Source: Isoetes taiwanensis (taxonomy: Eukaryota; Streptophyta; Lycopodiopsida; Isoetales; Isoetaceae). Taken from it: a DNA stretch of 64,000 bases. This document shows, one piece after another, positions 39,032 to 51,171 of this stretch (its first letter is position 1; every line of letters begins with the position of its first letter). The DNA is taken from NCBI GenBank assembly GCA_021234155.1, contig JAJEKV010000031.1, forward strand, positions 6,402,748-6,466,747, given 5' to 3'. A program made the position numbers and the translations under genes. Under the pieces are notes generated by a model. The model was not told the origin of the DNA. It ran no database searches and saw nothing but the letters and a program-made list of their open reading frames with translations.

Positions 39032-42000
39032 TTTGTCAACTTGTTGACCTTGGTTTTAAGGTTGTATTTGAAAAACTTGAGTGCAAAATATATCAGAATG
39101 ATATTTTGAGATTCATTGGAAGGAGGGTTGGTAATCTATTTGATTTTCAATAAGAAAAAAATCGGTGTATCAATATTATTGAATTACCAACTAAGGAAAC
39201 ATGGCATAATAGAAATATGACAAACATAGAGTTGCTTGTCAAAAACAAGTTTATAACAGCCAAGGAAGGAGAAGGGAAAAGGTTATGTGCTGGTTGTCAA
39301 CTTGGCAAGCAAACAAGACTGCCATTTAAGAAATTTGCAAAAAGGGCTAAAGGAGTGCTGGATTTAATTCATACAGATTTATGTGGACCTATTAATGTCA
39401 CAAGTATGAGACAAAACAAATACTTTATGACATTTATAGATGATTTTAGCAGAAAAACGAAATGTTATCTGCTAAAAACCAAGGACCAGGCTTTTGATGC
39501 TTTGAAATTATTTGTAGCTGATGTTGAACTGGAAACTGGAAGGAAAGTTAAGTGTATAAGGTCTGACAGAGGAGGAGAGTATCTGTCAGATGATTTCAAG
39601 GTATTTTGTGTTAAACATGGCATAAAAAGACAGCTGACATGCAGGTATTCACCTCAACAGAATGGGGTGGCTGAAAGAGAAAATAGAACACTGTTGAATG
39701 CTGTCAGAACAATGTCAAAGTTTTCAGGGTTACCTAACTTTTTGTGAGATGAAGCTGTCAGAACTGCAGTCTATATTCAAAACATGTTGCCTTCAATAAG
39801 CACAAAAGGAACTGTACCTAATATGCTATGGTTAGGTAAAGCTCCAAGCTATGAACATTTAAGGTCGTATGGATGTCTAGCCTTTGTTCATGTACCTGAA
39901 GAGATAAGAAAAAAGTCTTGATGATCGTGCCTGTGTTGCTTACTTAGTAGGGTATGATGCCAATTCAAAAGGATATAGATTGTATGATCATTCGCATAGG
40001 AAGATATTGATCAGTAGAGATGTGGTGTTTGATGAGGAGAAATATTACAAAGCTATTCCTAATGTGAATGAAAAAGTTGTTGGCATAGAATTAAAAAATA
40101 CTGACCCTGCTTTTACAGAAGCTGTTGGACAAACTTCACATGTTTTACAGGATAAAAAAATGTTTGGTGATAGTGATAATGAAGATGAACCAGTGGATGA
40201 ACACTGAGAAGTCTCTGGTCAGACTGAAGAGATTGAATCTGAAGTAGAGAGGGGGAACAATCGCTTGAACCTGAAGCTGAGCATGAAGAACTAGTGGAAC
40301 CTGCACAAATGATAGTTCATGAAAGAAAACAAAGAAAGAATAGAAGAACAGAAGCTCAAGTTTTAGCTGATGAAGCTAAATTTAATACAGAATTATATGG
40401 CAGGATTGAGACTGGGAAAAGCAAAAGGCATGAAACCTTTGAGGTTAATTCTGTGTTTGATATTCTAGTTTTAGAAACAGATAATCTGCCAGTTACATTT
40501 GAAGAGGCTGTGCAAGGGAAAAATTCCAATAACTGGATTCAAGCAATGAAAGATGAGATGCATGCATTTCAAAGAACAGGAACTTACACAGTGGTAGAAA
40601 ATCCTCAAAACAAAAATGTAGTTGGTAATAAATGGATATTTAGAGTCAAACCAGGAGTGGATGGAAAGTCAAAGAAATTTAAAGCAAGGCTTGTGGCATA
40701 GGGCTTTACTCAGAAAAAAGGGTTAGATTTTGATGAGACCTTTTCTCCTCTGGTAAAAATTAATAGCTTGAGAATATTATTGTCAATTGCAAATGCTTGT
40801 AATCTTGAAATTCATCACATGGATGTGAGCACAGCGTTCTTGAATGCAGAATTAGAGGAAGAGATTTATCTTAAACCTTCTCCTGATTTTGAAGAAAAGG
40901 ATGGCAAAGTCTGGAGGTTGAACAGGGCAGTTTATGGTTTAAGACAAGCATCAAGGGAGTGGTATAGATGTATGAATAATTATCTCTTGGAGCAGGGTTT
41001 TCAAAAATTGCAATGTGATGGAAATTTGTACAGATATACTGATGGTGAATACTGGTGCATCATTGCCTTGTATGTAGATGACAATATTATGGTTGCAAAT
41101 AGTACATCAATATTGATTCATTGTAAAGAATTGTTAAAGAAAAGGTTTCAGATGACAGATCTAGGAGAATTAAAGAGATTTTTGGGAATTGAGGTGTTTC
41201 AAGATAGAGCAAACAAGTTGTTAACTTTGAGTCAAGAGATGCAAATTGTCAACATGCTAAAAAAATTTGCTATGAGTGAATGCAATATTGTGAACACTCC
41301 ACTAGTACCAGGACATAAAATATCAGCTTTGATGTGTCCAGAAACAATTGAAAAAAAGAAGCAAATGGAGAAGATGCCATATAGATCCTTAATTGGATGC
41401 TTGTCATATCTGGCAAACTGCACTAGGCCTGATATAGCATTTGGTGTTAATCTATTAAGCAGGTACAACAACAATCCTGGTAGAGAACATTGGATAGCAG
41501 CTAAGATAATTTTAAGATATCTTAAGGGGATACTAAAAGTTGGGATTATGTACAGTACGAATAATCTGACTCTAAGAGCCTATTGTGATTCTGATTGGGC
41601 TGGAGATTTGGATCAAAGGAAATCAACCTCAGGTTATATTGTACTATTAGGAGGAGCTCCAGTGGCTTGGAAATGCAAAAAACAAGGCAGTATAGCACTT
41701 TCTAGTGCTGAGGCTGAATATAATGCAGCTTCACTTCTGACAAAAGAATTAGTATGGGAGAAAAGGTTGTTAGCAGAGTTAGACTGTGAACAAATAGATC
41801 CAACACAAATCTTATGTGATAATACAAGTTGCACTGCCATGACAAAAAACCCGGTACTGCATGAAAGATCTAAGCATATCGAGATGCAAGTGCATTTTAT
41901 TCGAGACATGGTGGAAAAAAGGTTTGTACAATTAACTTATGTTAAAACAGTGGATCACTTTGCAGATATTTTAATTAAAGCATTATCAGTTGGTAGATTT

Positions 42001-42099
42001 CAGGAGCTGAGAAATATAATACAGTATAATGGTAAGTTTATATCATCTAAAGGGGGAATGATAGAAATAGAAGGTTCAGATGATATAAAGGATGAATGA
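39032..42099 (+). pseudogene. Ty1/Copia retrotransposon pol, 5'-truncated and interrupted
   Basis: It starts in the GAG-pre-integrase region (LVDLGFKVVFEKLECKIY; zinc motif CAGCQLGKQTRLPF). Integrase follows (HTDLCGPINV, RSDRGGEYLSDDF, PQQNGVAERENRT), then reverse transcriptase (MDVSTAFLNAELEEEIYL, catalytic YVDDN), then RNase H (DSDWAGDLDQRKSTSGY, SSAEAEYNAA, KHIEMQVHFI). A TGA follows integrase near 39745, frameshifts lie near 39918 and 40206-40290, and a TAG at 40699 interrupts LVA/GFTQKKG. The stretch 40768-42099 is open for 443 codons. Gag, protease and the 5' LTR are absent, and the left end abuts the copied PHYLLO fragment, so it is a dead, truncated element. Confidence 0.95.
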
Positions 42100-42750
42100 C
42101 TAAGGTCAGAATTCAAGGCTTTTAAATGCATGGGTAAACTAGAGGTTGAACACTAGGCACATTACGGTCTATAGTGTGCACTTGTATAAGGATTGTTGAG
42201 CATCTTTTGAAGTGAGTAGCATAAGGTTAAGTTGAAATTGAGCTTCGGAGTTACAAGATTGCAATGGTTGATATATTTAAGGGGGAATAAGTTATTAAGC
42301 ATGGTTGACTAGGAAATATTCGATGGCATCATGAATATTTCGTTAGCTGAAAACGTGACTGTGGGATAAAGATAGACGAATTCCCAGCTGGGAATGCTTA
42401 TCTCCTCCCGAAACCGTCGGGGGATCCAGAATAAATCAACAAGAACTTGCTTAACGAGTGGCACTGCTTGCAGAGACGGTGGAATTGGCGATTAAGGAAG
42501 CTCGGCAGTGCTACAGTGTTTGATTCAATTCCAAAGCTACAATGCTATAATCGATATCTTTGCTACAGTAACTTGGATAATTATGACTATGATTTAGTTG
42601 AATATTTCTAAATAAATAAGTGGAAGTTGTTAAATCAATCAAGAGATAAGTGACCAAACCTTGGCTCTCTTGATTCAACTAAAAATCTCTTCGAGGTTTT
42701 GAGTAGATCTATCAAACAAGTTGTACTTGAATAATTGTTTGTCTTGTACT
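42100..42750 (+). mobile_element. Copia 3' end: polypurine tract and probable 3' LTR remnant
   Basis: A polypurine tract (AAGGGGGAATAA, 42279-42290) lies about 180 bases after the pol stop, where a Copia PPT is expected. The AT-rich sequence to about 42740 would be the 3' LTR. No second LTR exists here to define its ends, so the right boundary is a guess. Confidence 0.45.
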
Positions 42751-42898
42751 TGTGTTATTTGAAGAAGGAAATTATAAGCTAGTACAACTTGATTGTAAGT
42801 ATTTGAAAGTTCTAGTAGACTTCTTAGATTCTATCATTAGTGACAGAAAATACATCACATTGATCATGAACAACCACCTACGCTACCATTATCCAAGA

Positions 42899-44127
42899 TT
42901 ACAATGCTTGAGTGCTTGGGGGCTTGCAGCTCTTGCATTGCACGACAGATTCACGACGGAAGCCAACCCTTTTACCATCCACATAGAACTGAAAATCACC
43001 ATAACAGCAAAATGACTCGACTAGCTTCCTGCACTCAAATAATGTCCAATCTTCCTCCACATTAAAAGTTCTGTCATCCATACCCGAACAAGCTATTGAG
43101 AGCTCCATTGAATTTGAGTGGCCTGGTGATCTTCCACTACCTTCCATTCCCAATGATCTTATTCCCAAATGCGTCGTCTTCTCTCCACAAAGTAATTTGC
43201 ATACAATATCTGCTTGGTGATTCAGTACCTGCAATAGCAAGTGCCAAGGATTTCAGACTTAATCAGAGACTAAAGTGAATCAAGCAATATACCTAAACAC
43301 TAGTGTGTCGCATGGAACCAAGGTTTCAGTCAGTTGCCCTCCACCTTCATGCTGCCTACTTTTCCTGTTACTTCTAAGCACCAAGTCTAATGTTTCGGAT
43401 GATAGTTTGCTGACCTGTCTGTTACTGGTTCCACACTAATCTTCTCATGCTTGAAAAATAAAGCAAAGGCAGCAATTGGTAGAAATACTTTGAATGCACA
43501 TCTTACCCCACCTCTTTTTGTCAGTGTTCTAAAGAATTCAGCTCCAATACATTCTTGATATGCTGTTACAAGACTCCTGTCATAAAAATCAGCACCAATT
43601 TGCTTTAAATCCAGCTCTCCAACCTCGGCCAGCTTACCAATACCTGCACGAGAGACCATGTAATGATACTTGTGAAAGAAAATACCTCTGGCTCTCAAGG
43701 TGGATGCAGAATCCTAAAAAATCAATTGGCCAAGTTTGTGATGATACACTTCAAGCACACTAGTAATGCTGCATGTAGAAACTTTGTCAATGTAATCCGA
43801 AGAATAAATGGTGTTGGCTTCAAGATCTGGGCTTCCAGAAATTTTCTTATTGGCCAAATCAGAGCTAGTGTACCCATGTTCCACACTGACCTCCTTCACC
43901 AAAGTGCCTCCTGAACCAAATACAATTCCTTTTACATGGGCTTTCCAGTGGGCATTCACATCATTTACTCTGGCTCTTTTCACTGCGTGAGTACCTGTGG
44001 ATCTAGGACGGAGGGTAACCCAGCAGCCAACAGAAACAACAAAGTCAAGCCATTCGTCATTGGCATCCTTGATATTGTGAAGGACTATTGTTCTTACTTC
44101 AGACAGACCTTCAGATCGATTGCCCAT
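42899..44127 (-). CDS. Unidentified gene, probably plant-conserved
   Basis: I do not recognise the product. From ATG at 44127 the frame reads MGNRSEGLSEVRTIVLHNIK, then DEWLDFVVSVGCWVTLRP and AHVKGIVFGSGGTLVKEV. It then continues ARGIFFHKYHYMVSRAGIGK, LAEVGELDLKQIGADFYDRS and AYQECIGAEFFRTLTKRGG. The last exon (43228-42899) contains DWTLFECRKLVESFCCYGDF and FQFYVDGKRVGFRRES. A TAG at 43716-43714 interrupts the frame unless a 69-nt intron (43782-43714, with a T-rich acceptor) is removed. A 57-nt GT-AG segment (43506-43450) may also be an intron. The donor at 43425 joins in phase to 43228. The base composition and long frame suggest a real gene; the short introns or the stop leave its integrity open. 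An acceptor-like site just before the ATG suggests a 5' UTR intron. Confidence 0.5.
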
Positions 44128-44690
44128 ACTACATAAATGCCAAAACAAGAAGTTAGTTTTAGCGAAATTTGAAATGTCGGATCCATACCTTACCCTATGA
44201 GCTTATCACTGGCCCCTATTCTTCAAAAACAAATTGGCAGATTAGAACCGAACCCTATTTCCAGTATATCCATGCTTGAGACCCGATTTGGAGCAGCTTC
44301 TGTGCCTCACAATAGTTCTTCCTATGCAATTTCGAAACTCTGTGGTTTCCCACACCAGCTCCACCCCGCCAAAACAGAATTCAAAAGCAGCAACCAAAAT
44401 TAACTGCACGTAAGTAAATGACCTCAAATCTCCATTGGGAAATGCTCTCTATGGGAAAATGGGGCAGATTTGGGAGTCTCCATTGGGAGAAGGGACCCTA
44501 TCTAAACCTGACACGTGGCTATGAAAGCTAACTAGGGATGGCAGGCATGTATGGATTAAGAACAAAGTCACTCATTTCTAATTGGTTAGAGCAAAAATCT
44601 GATGTGGATTTTCTCTATTTTCATAAAGGGCCCTTTGGAGACCCCGTATTTTCTCTAATGAGCCTTGATGCTGAGGACATCATCATTTTT

Positions 44691-45068
44691 AAGGAGGGGA
44701 GAATGTAACGTCCACGATTCATACATCATACATACAAATACATGACGCATCACCATAAATACTTAATGGTGTATTAATTATTTATGTTATTAATTAACAA
44801 GATAAGGTTAGTTATGTTAGAATTAAATATTTATTAAAGAATAGAATAAAAGCCAAGTATGCCAAATTATTAATAATTAGTCATTAACTATGTTAATTAA
44901 TTGTTAATAATTTAGTTCAAGGGGTGCTACCTGGTCCAAATCGATTGGGCAAGGTAGAGATGCTAACTTTTGCCTCAATTCGAATTGTAGAGGGAGGAGG
45001 AGCTTATTCAACCAGCAGAGCATGAAGGACCTAAGAGATGGAAGATCTAGCCCAGATACCAGTTGGTA
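44691..45068 (+). mobile_element. Polypurine tract and truncated 3' LTR (Gypsy-type LTR family A)
   Basis: AAGGAGGGGAGAA (44691-44703) is a polypurine tract immediately before TGTAACGTCC, the LTR start. This copy joins in one piece the sequences found separately at 2448-2603 and 9849 onward. It breaks off at about 45068. The bases before the PPT can be read as the end of a Gypsy polyprotein (DAEDIIIFKEG), but no further pol is recognisable. Confidence 0.75.
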
Positions 45069-46115
45069 GGCGTTGGAGAAGATGGAAATGGAGCTGATAT
45101 TTCCTTGTATAGACTGCATGGGAGCTATAACACTCATAGGCCAAGGTCTAAAGTCTAAGTCTAAGCAGCCTGTTAGTGCCACTATTTGCATTAGATCCAG
45201 TAATACAAAACTTCAAAGAAGAGAAATTCACATACTTCAGCTTCCATACTCCATCCTCAAGTAAACATGGACGCAAATGTCAAAATTACAGAGACACTTA
45301 AGATTTGGCTATTTTCAGTTAAGCCAAGTGGTGATAATCACTTCATATTTTGAGATTTGTATGCTCATCTCCTCCTGTTGTTTAATAGGCAATCTTAAGG
45401 CAAAGTGTCAAAAGAGACAGGCAATGGAGGTGGCAGTGAACTGTGGCAAGCATTTGTATTTCGTCTTTCTGTAATGTAGATGGTTTATCATTGTTTTATG
45501 TTTGCTTGCTCAAGTCTACATACTACATTGACAGATGTAGTAATAGCTGCCAAAATCGCATTACCACATATTGAGGCTATTTCTTATTTTATTAGTAAAT
45601 TTAAATAGAGGATGTCAAGATACAGTTGTAAAGATTCATTATGTTAGTAGATGGGTAAAAGCTTTGTATAAAGAAGAGTTGTACCACTTTTGGTGACGTT
45701 TCTGGCAATGATCCTCTGTTACAGATTTAAATCCTATTGTGCCCAACAGGTACTTAATTCTTTTGGAAATGGCAGGCTCACCAGGAGCATTATATTTAAT
45801 TTGGATGTAGAATATGGACTTACCGTGTTATCCAGAAGCCAGATCATATCTTCAAGTTTAGTAGAGCACTCAAGTAAATGAAAACTTAAAAAGCACAAAC
45901 CATTGTTGAAAAATGGAATAGCCGAATACGGGCATCTACCAGGAAAGATCGAGCCAAAAAGGGGATGCAAGCCGGTTTTGAGGCAGCCACAAAGAAATCA
46001 AACTGCAAAACTTCAGGTATTTGCACTTTTTCCTTTTTTTTCCTTTCTGAAATATGTACATTTCAAAGGCAGGTAGATTTGAACATGAAGTTAGAACGTG
46101 AGTTGATATTTTACC
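45069..46115. other. Unassigned stretch with possible exon remnants (minus strand)
   Basis: Minus-strand segments such as one at about 45867-45824 (CSTKLEDMIWLLDNT, then donor GTAAGTCC) and about 45270-45180 look codon-like but match nothing I know. They could be the 3' part of the gene fragment to the right, cut off by the LTR at 45068. No other feature seen. Confidence 0.3.
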
Positions 46116-46690
46116 TCTACTTTCACGGGCTAGAAGATGTCCAGGCAATGTTTTTGAAGTGAAAGATACAGGAATTGAAATTGTCTTTCTTATTGCAGGC
46201 AAGACCTTATATGCAATTTGTCGCTCCTTTCTCACACATTTCATTATCACTGAGTCCCCCTCTTTTTTTGAATGTCCTTTTACAACATACTATTTTTCCA
46301 TGATTGCAAATCATGCTGGAAAAATGCACTGGCTATCTCAGCGCCTTCAAACATTGTTCTTGTTATAGTCTCTATTGATAGATTGTTACCATTTGCCTCA
46401 TCAATTTGCCACATCTTTTGTTTTCTTGAGTTTATAGCCCCAAATCTCATAATACGGTCCAGATCGCAAGAAACTGTATTGAAATAGAAGACAAGATACT
46501 TTTGGCAATGCACTCCAGAGAAAAGGCATGCATTCAATATACAAAAGCAATATACGATAGGAGCACCTGGTATGCCCGACTCTTGACTGAAGGCCCTGTT
46601 GAATGATAAGATATTGTCACAAGAAGCAAAGCTTCCTAATGACTGAACACACAGATGGTTAAACTGCCCTATGATGAGCGTGCTGTTTTG
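46116..46690 (-). pseudogene. Exon-like segments of an unidentified gene
   Basis: A segment ending at 46567 (contains LGSFASCDNILSFNRAFSQE) has donor CAG/GTGCTC. Its one-base phase joins in frame to a segment starting at 46473 (IMRFGAINSRKQKMWQIDEA, then IETITRTMFEGAEIASAFF), which has acceptor TTCAATACAG. A third exon-like piece is about 46183-46116 (TISIPVSFTSKTLPGHLLAR, donor GTAAAA). The phase match argues for a real former gene. I recognise no domain and the model is incomplete at both ends. Confidence 0.35.
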
Positions 46691-47386
46691 ATGGCACCCG
46701 AACCTATTTAAATTACATCTTCCACATAACCGACAATTTACATCTTCCACATAACAGACAATTGGCCAAAAATAGGTCGACCTGTCATACCAAAGCCATC
46801 TTGCTCCCAAATAATCTAAGCAACAGAAGGTTGAAAATATGACTCTGATGAAGCATCTTATCTATTCACTTCTTGATCTAGCACACTTTCCCCATATTTG
46901 CTTGTGGATGCTGTGAATCTATTTAAATACTTTATGTAAATGTCGAAGAACCTTTCTAACATAAAGAAATTTAGAGTAAAGAGAAGGGAGCAGAATATAT
47001 CTCAAGCATCTCTTGAAATTTAGCACCAAAGGAATTTCTGATGGCACCAAGAACTACCGACACTATGCAGTCAGCACAAAACAATACGAAGAACTAAATC
47101 TTCGCCAACAAACATCATGAAGAACTGAATCTCCTCTGGAAGGAGGGATGGCTGCTGAGGGTAAACCATAAAAGGGTTCTAGAAAGGAAAAAAAACTACC
47201 TAAAATCTAACGGCCTATAATAAAAGTTATCATGAAGGGCCAAGATGCTGCACAAACTATCCTATTTTGCCATTAGATAGATCTTCAAGGGTCAGGATTA
47301 GTGATAAAGCAAGTATTAGCGATTAGATAAGTTAGAAAATTAGTGATAACTGGCCAATGATAATGTTGTAATTAATAATTTGTTCC
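46691..47386. other. Non-coding stretch
   Basis: No gene recognised. AT-rich DNA up to the TTAA that flanks the left inverted repeat of the composite element. Confidence 0.5.
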
Positions 47387-47579
47387 TTAAAAGTCGTATT
47401 TAATTAGAGTGGGACAAATCTTGAATTTTGGGACTCGGACTGAAAATGGGACTCACACCCCATAAATTTTTTTTTTTTGAATTGATTGCTTGAATAGAAT
47501 TACAGATCACACACAAAGAATTGGGTTACTTGTTTTCCTCATAAATTTTACAAACCACTAGTTGAGAAAGTTTTCAAGC

Positions 47580-50557
47580 TTCTCAATATTATCTACCCTC
47601 ATACAATGATATAGCATGGAGGTTGCTCATGGCTTTGTCCATCTCCCTTTTTGGGATCTTGTGTGTGTTGTCCTTTGCAGTGTGAGAACCTGGATATGAC
47701 CATACCACACACTCCACCAATTCCCTCCTTTGAGGATTAGCATAATTTGCCCTCCACTTCTTCTCCCAAATGGCCGGTGTATTGCTCCTTCAAGTTGCCC
47801 TTCTTGTGTCTCCCAATGGGCTCCCAATATTGAATTTGGAATCCAGGGCGCAACTCCTCTCCATCGTGCATAGTGGTGGTTACATCGAGAGTGCCACCCC
47901 TAACCATATTGGACAGTCCTCATCATCGTGGCCTTACTAGCACAAAGTATCCTTCCTTGATGTCCTCAAAGGGATCCCACCCAGAAGATCAAACCACTTC
48001 GGCTTTGAGGCCTTACTTCCCACAAACCACTTGGAACCCTTGTTAGGACCCCAAATAATATTCTTAGACGTGCTTGCTCCTTGAGAACCCTCCCATCTTG
48101 ACTCGGGGCAAGAACCCGTCTCTTAGCTTCCTCCCACATGGTTGTTCGGTTTCTAAGCATGTCACAACTTTCTCCCAAGACTTGATTAGGGAGTCCATTT
48201 GATTTTTCTTAAGAGTGGAGGTGTGCTTTCCATTTCAACATCATCCCAAAGGCGTTATGTAATCCTTGATGCCCTTCACTAGTTGGCTAGAGTCTTTGAC
48301 AGATCTTGAAGGGAGGTAGTGGTTTTGGCTGCCCTTTAGGAATGAAACTTCACCAAAAAGACCCCTTTGCCACAACTCGATTCCTTTGTAGGCATCCACA
48401 ACTTGTCACCGGTCTCCACTTATATTGCATGATTGGTATTCCATCCCTAACCCAAAACTTGAACCGAAGTGGCTTTGTGTGTCCCTGTCAATGTGTCCTT
48501 ACCATCTAGCAAGTATCCCTCTACAAATGATTTCCAATCAAGCACCTCATCCATCAAGAAAGCCATTGGGTTGGGGTCAATGCAGCTCTCAAACACATCC
48601 ATTAGTTCAAAGCCCATCTAGTCACGCTTTCTCTCTTGAGCTTGGTGGAGAAAGTTCCAAAGAATCCATCTATATCATCATGCGTATGCCAAACCATCAT
48701 GAATCCCACTTTCACAACTTTGAATACTCCCCACCGGTCAAGTATGACATTGCCCCAAACATCCATCTATTCTTGTTTTCTTTCCAACAGTTGTCCAATT
48801 GAACACATAGCTCCTCAGGCAAAGGTTTCTCAAGTAAGGGGAAATCATCCCAAGTCCTCCTTGATTCACTAGACACCTTGGATGTGAGCTTTTTATCCGC
48901 CTTTGGTAACAAAGCGGTTGATCATCCATCAAAGCCTCAAAATGGGTGCTTGAAGGGGAATACCTCCTCCCTTCTATCGATCCTTTCTCTAGTGTTCTCA
49001 AGCACTTGAAAATAGAGCTCACATGGAAGTTTGGATCATCCCTCCATAGATCAAGCACAAAATGACCATATGTTCCAGCCCATGACAATGTGTTAAGACA
49101 CCCTTGGACTTACTTTCATCCGAAAAGCGCTTTTGACAACGCTTTGGGTAAAGGATCTAGCTTTGGCAAGAAAGTATTGTGTTGGTCCATCTTATCATGA
49201 ATTATACACAAAAATTTGTCCTACTGCATCTCGTAAAAATGTTCTCCACCGCCAATACAACTGCCTACATGATATTTGGTCTTTTTGGTGATCTGCAAAT
49301 TGCTCCCTAATTGCCATTCTTTCTTTCTCTATTGCGGTTGATGCAAGTGTATCCTTGAGTTGAATGCAAGTGTTGCACTTTGAGAATGGCATGTGTTGCG
49401 TGACATTCACGCCCGAGAAGTGAGTGCTCCATAACTTGCTGAAATGTGATTGAGAAAGAGGCCTACCTCCAAAGAGGTAGTTTCTAGGATGGAGTTGACC
49501 TCTTTAAGGCACTCCTTTTGGATATAGTGTTGCGGCAACACCCTTTTGCACCACTCGCACACCGTGCTCGCTCACCTTCGACTTGTGGGGCATAGATTGA
49601 GACATGTATCTCACAAAGCTCTCGAGACTGCAATGGCCTTGAGAGTATTTGCTCTAGGTTTCAAAGTGAGTGCATTACCATGTTGGAACAAACTGTGCCC
49701 TTTTCTAACCTGCTCCCAAAGATTCAGAGAATGAAGACTTGCTCACCCCAAGAATCCATCTCAATGCTCTCATACATACCCTCATGCCCCTCAATTGATA
49801 TAGTAGCCTTCCCGTGTTTTTCATCATAGCCGGAATTCTTACACAAGGAGTAGATGAAATTAATCCTATCTTTTGAAGTCAGTCCAATGTATTGGGACCT
49901 TATCTCCATTTAGGTCATCCACACCTCAGACTTTGACTTTGTGCAATCTAGGTTGCAACACTCTTGTCCCCTCATTGCCTCTAGGTTTTCTTTGGTTGGG
50001 GCCATACTTTCCATCCTTTCTAAATATTTGTCACTTCTAGGCCTCTTGGGCACCCTTGGCTGCCTTTTATGAAAAACATAACGTCTCTTCCTTGTGATCA
50101 AAGGATGCTCATCGACCACCAAATCTTCCACATGGCCTTGAGTGGGTCTTGGGGTATGTAGTTGAGTAGGGCATTCCAGACTATCACCATTCTTGTGTGT
50201 AATATATCCAATTGGCCATCTCAACTGACTTTGGGACTCCAGCAACCCAGAGCACACAATGCAATCACTAGAGCTTCCCGGGGACATGATTGTATCAACT
50301 TCGATAAGAAGCTTCACAATGCCAACTCCAAGATGATCATCTCCCAGCCTTTCATCAGTCACACTATCAAAAGGATCAACTGCAGTTATTATGCCCTCTG
50401 CAAATACCGTCTCGTTGTAAGGGTGCAACAACAAGCAACCCATCTTCCTCCATTGGAGCCTAGGGCAATGGCCTGTGCTGGGCTTCCTTGGCTCCACTTT
50501 GCTCATCTCACATGCTCCCTGAATTAAAGAGCACACATTAAAACCATATACAACCAT
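47580..50557 (-). pseudogene. Decayed transposase-like gene (resembles DUF7869-type proteins)
   Basis: On the minus strand the N-terminal frame (50557-49910) contains CCNLDCTKSKSEVWM just before its stop, followed by IGLTSKDRINFIYSLCKN. Next is a zinc-binding-like segment HMPFSKCNTCIQLK (about 49390), then IDKMDQHNTFLPKL (about 49190). LCVQLDNCWKENKNRWMFG (about 48800) and WHTHDDIDGFFGTFS (about 48690) follow, and near the end come KKWRANYANPQRRELVE and HKIPKREMDKAMSNLHAI (about 47770-47600). The blocks MDQ, QLDNCxxENKN and HTHxDID are, from memory, the signature of DUF7869-type transposase-derived proteins found in animals and non-seed plants. Several frameshifts and stops (for example at 49910 and 49195) make it non-functional. 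The Asp residues in MDQ and QLDN are plausible catalytic residues. Confidence 0.7.
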
Positions 50558-50559
50558 AT

Positions 50560-50770
50560 ATGAATGAGCACTATAGCCATATAACCATTAGAAACCATAC
50601 AACCATTAAAAAACCATTGAAAACCTTATAATCATTAAAAACATTAAAACATTTAAAACCTTATAACCATTAAAAACATTAAAACATTTAACACTAACGT
50701 TTAACATTAAAACATTTAACATTAACCATTAAAAAGCATTAAAACATTACAACCATTAAAACATAGGCTT
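50560..50770. repeat. AT-rich degenerate repeat (AACCATTAAAACATT type)
   Basis: Many imperfect copies of AACCATTAAAA and ACATTAAAACATTTA fill this stretch. A simple-sequence expansion just upstream of the transposase-like gene. It contributes no protein. Confidence 0.8.
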
Positions 50771-51171
50771 CCCCGAAATCATGACTGTGCTGACGTGGCC
50801 CTTTGTCAGCGACATCTGACATGGCCACGTCAGCAGTCCAGGTCACGGATGGCATGCCACACACGTGACTCTAGGAGTGTCATAAATGCCACTTTTTCGA
50901 GGTTCGAGGGTGCAGCTAGAAATAACTGCACCCTCTTCCTTTTCTCCCGCGACCCCTATTCCTTCCATTCCTCTTTGTCTTCCCCTGTTTCGACTCCGGC
51001 AGCCGCCTGTTCCTCTGTTCCGCCTTGGCGCTCGATCTGCTATTGCATTTCCAGTGCAATCTTATGACTGTAGCGTGGTCGACGGATCGCGACGCATCCA
51101 GCGACGAGGTTTTGGCTCAATTTGAGTCAGCCAGCAGAAAGTACTTCCTAAGAAGAAAGTGAGAAACCTTT
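50771..51171. other. Short non-coding stretch before the Gypsy LTR
   Basis: GC-richer than its surroundings, with a CACGTCAG repeat (about 50826 and nearby) and pyrimidine-rich DNA. It could be promoter or 5' flank of the transposase-like gene, which reads leftward; that is inference only. Confidence 0.3.
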
